From Paraburkholderia panacisoli (lineage in GTDB: Bacteria; Pseudomonadota; Gammaproteobacteria; Burkholderiales; Burkholderiaceae), in contig NZ_VTUZ01000055.1 in NCBI RefSeq assembly GCF_008369935.1, forward strand, positions 1 to 54,129: 54,129 nt of DNA. The letters are read 5' to 3'. This document shows, piece after piece, positions 52,705 to 54,129 of the stretch. The position numbers and the translations under genes are program-made. The notes under the pieces are model-generated. The model ran no database searches and was not told the origin of the DNA. It saw only the letters and a program-made list of their open reading frames with translations. How positions within the stretch are numbered: position 1 is the stretch's first letter; each line of letters starts with the position of its first letter.

Positions 52705-52884
52705 TCACTTGGGCAGCCGGCTCTTTGGCTCAGTTCCGCTCTCGTTGGCCGCGTATTCTTCTTCGTCTATCTGGGCCTGGGCCTGCTCCCAATACTCTCC
52801 GGCGCGTTCCTCGGGGCTGCCGTCTTTTTGCCAGAGCTCATAGGCCCGCACACGAATCTTCTCTTCCCGCGAAACATTGTCCAT
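52705..52884 (-). CDS. DUF2934 family protein, 59 aa
   Basis: ATG at 52884 with GGAGAG upstream. Starts MDNVSREEKIRVRAYELWQK, then DGSPEERAGEYWEQAQAQ. This is the short helix-rich DUF2934 pattern (REEKIR-RAYELW---G-PE---E-W--A) common in rhizobia and Burkholderia. The tail is acidic and ends KSRLPK. Function unknown in the family. Its good start site and normal length support an intact gene. Confidence 0.75.
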   Translation of the reverse strand: MDNVSREEKIRVRAYELWQKDGSPEERAGEYWEQAQAQIDEEEYAANESGTEPKSRLPK

Positions 52885-53057
52885 TGCAGTCTCTCCAGTA
52901 GATTATTCACGAACAGCCACGCCTGTTGTCGCCCGGCCTATCGTTTCGACGGCGGAACGGGGAAGAGCCGACGCGCGAGCAGAAAGAGCCAGTCCGGCGA
53001 CCGCAGGGCTCCGTGTTGGATGCCGGATTTCGACGCTTGGTGCCGGGCGGCACTTTT

Positions 53058-53344
53058 TCACCAGACGCTCTCGCACGACTCCGCCTTGAAAGTACGACGC
53101 CAGACGGACCGGGCATCGTGAGACTCCAAGATGCAGACTTTTCCCCAGACCAGTTTGATATTTGCGGTCTGCTTGCCCTTTGGACCGGTCTTCACGTCGA
53201 AGCTGACCTTCTGATTCTCCGGCAAGGTCCTGAAACCTGCTGCGCTGACTTCCGAGAAGTGGGCAGGTCGTCCCCGCCGTCGTCCTGCGTGATGAATCCA
53301 AACCCCTTCGAGTCGTTAAACCACTTCACCGTTCCAGTCGCCAA
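53058..53344 (-). pseudogene. cold-shock protein (CspA family), frameshifted
   Basis: The frame starts with TTG at 53344, where relatives have ATG, with AGGAG upstream: ATGTVKWFNDSKGFGFITQD is the RNA-binding RNP1 region. After GGDDL the sequence jumps. HFSEVSAAGFRTLPENQKVS and FDVKTGPKGKQTANIK then follow in another frame. Four bases for the expected FA-H step are missing. The restored frame also lacks the usual stop and runs on. An RNA chaperone gene recently lost. Confidence 0.8.
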
Positions 53345-53635
53345 ACCCACTCCTACAAATTTGAAGAGTGCGTTTAATCCGGTGCGCAAGCCGTACATTT
53401 ATTGCAACCGTTGCTTCGAGTGCGCCGGCTCAATCACCGGGCCCGACCGCTTTCCGGGGACTTCGGCAGTGACAGTGAAGTTGTAGTCTGCTGTGGTACG
53501 TGGGTCAATCCGGTAATACGGGGGGCGGACCGCTCGATAGTGCGCTAGTACCCTTCGCGGGTGCGCCGGGATGCGTCGTCAGCCGCGTACTCACGGCTCA
53601 CAGCCCTACTGCGCCGGGACAATATGCCGCCCAGG

Positions 53636-53820
53636 TTAGTACATGGCGCGAACGTCATCGACGTTCAGGTCCTTCTGAACCGGTTTGTGGGGTTCCACGA
53701 GTGAACCGAATACAAGCCGACGCAGTTCCTTCTCGCCAAACGGCAGTCGGCGTAATCGATAGGGTCTGCCGTCTCGATTTCCTGCAACATGTCGACAAGA
53801 CTTTCGGTGCTTACCTGCAT
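53636..53820 (-). pseudogene. small conserved protein gene with a one-base frameshift
   Basis: From the ATG at 53820 the frame reads MQVSTESLVDMLQEIETADP, then IDYAD, and becomes nonsense. One frame over, PFGEKELRRLVFGSLVEPHK, then VQKDLNVDDVRAMY and a stop continue naturally. One missing base near 53750 explains both. The joined protein of about 61 residues looks like a short conserved Burkholderia protein of unknown role. Confidence 0.6.
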
Positions 53821-53882
53821 GTTGGCTCAATTTGTATGAGATTCAACCAGCGTACGTACCGCGGAAGCCGTGTTCGACCCGT

Positions 53883-54129
53883 ATGGCCAGTGTGCCAGAG
53901 CAACGCGCTGCCAGCCGGGACGGTTTCGCGCACAGCCTCGGCGTGTATCATGGTCCGCATAGCCTCTGGCCTGACGGAGAGACGCTTGTGGATGTATCGT
54001 TCCTCGTCGACCCGATTCACAAAACCGTCACCAGCGTGCAGGACGGCTATTCCCGTGCTGGCGAACTTATCGGCACGGATTTGACCGATACCGCGACCCT
54101 GTGGGGTGATGCTGCCGACTCGGATACCT
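53883..54129 (+). CDS. hypothetical protein, cut by the window end
   Basis: An open plus-strand frame from the ATG at 53883 runs to the last base. It reads MASVPEQRAASRDGFAHSLG, then YHGPHSLWPDGETLVDVSFL and IHKTVTSVQDGYSRAGELIG. Natural composition and no stops over 82 codons suggest a gene. The true start may lie further upstream. Family not recognised. Confidence 0.45.
   Translation, partial: MASVPEQRAASRDGFAHSLGVYHGPHSLWPDGETLVDVSFLVDPIHKTVTSVQDGYSRAGELIGTDLTDTATLWGDAADSDT

Overview
The window looks like a stretch of a large, mosaic plasmid or secondary replicon from a Burkholderiales bacterium (Burkholderia / Paraburkholderia / Caballeronia type). The grounds are the high GC content, the Burkholderia-style H-NS protein, the IS families and the general protein resemblance. 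The species call is an inference; no rRNA or tRNA gene was seen. A plasmid core is present: a Rep_3-like initiator with an iteron-type origin (33.9-34.5 kb), a coupled parA-parB pair (34.7-36.9 kb) and a cluster of palindromic parS-like sites (37.0-37.9 kb).

Layout. 0-1.6 kb: gene remnants and an intact short-chain dehydrogenase. 2-4.4 kb: an unknown protein and a PD-(D/E)XK-type nuclease-like protein. 4.6-6.3 kb: a complete IS1182-type element. 6.3-11.3 kb: mostly unknown small genes on the minus strand, ending with H-NS. 11.3-12.0 kb: a PIN-toxin/AbrB-antitoxin pair. 12.1-13.6 kb: joined fragments of an integrase, an IS110 transposase and a histidine kinase. 13.6-20.1 kb: a catabolic island. 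20.3-31.7 kb: an eroded conjugation/pilus and accessory region in which many genes end at deletion joints. 31.8-37.9 kb: a dead TnpB element, the replication origin and the partition locus. 38-47 kb: IS debris, ParDE, a lipoprotein, a truncated TniQ-like protein, a double-HTH protein and an IS607-type TnpA/TnpB element. 47-54.1 kb: a Sel1-like protein, a sterol-desaturase-family protein, a PII-like protein, small genes and several recent pseudogenes.

The most interesting system is the catabolic island. It encodes a 129-residue tautomerase-fold protein with the full active-site set of malonate semialdehyde decarboxylase (Pro1, Asp37, Arg73, Arg75). A second tautomerase-fold protein has all six catalytic residues of cis-3-chloroacrylic acid dehalogenase (Pro1, His28, Arg70, Arg73, Tyr103, Glu114). 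Between them lies a permease of the metabolite:H+ symporter branch that resembles haloacid permeases; upstream are a MarR regulator and a CoA-acylating semialdehyde dehydrogenase (MmsA type) with a divergent LysR regulator. Together they read as uptake of a short halogenated or acetylenic acid, hydrolytic dehalogenation to malonate semialdehyde, and disposal of that aldehyde by decarboxylation to acetaldehyde or oxidation to acetyl-CoA. Three copies of a GATGTA-nn-TGCA motif mark likely MarR operators. A 12-bp perfect inverted repeat lies in front of the decarboxylase gene.

Other notable points: a repeated hairpin leader in front of several accessory genes; a tRNA-guanine-transglycosylase-like protein near an ATP-pyrophosphatase fragment; two VirB8-like paralogues, one cut off at a joint; a duplicated parB tail between parS sites; a PII-like protein without the usual T-loop tyrosine; and a cold-shock gene broken by an apparent 4-nt deletion.
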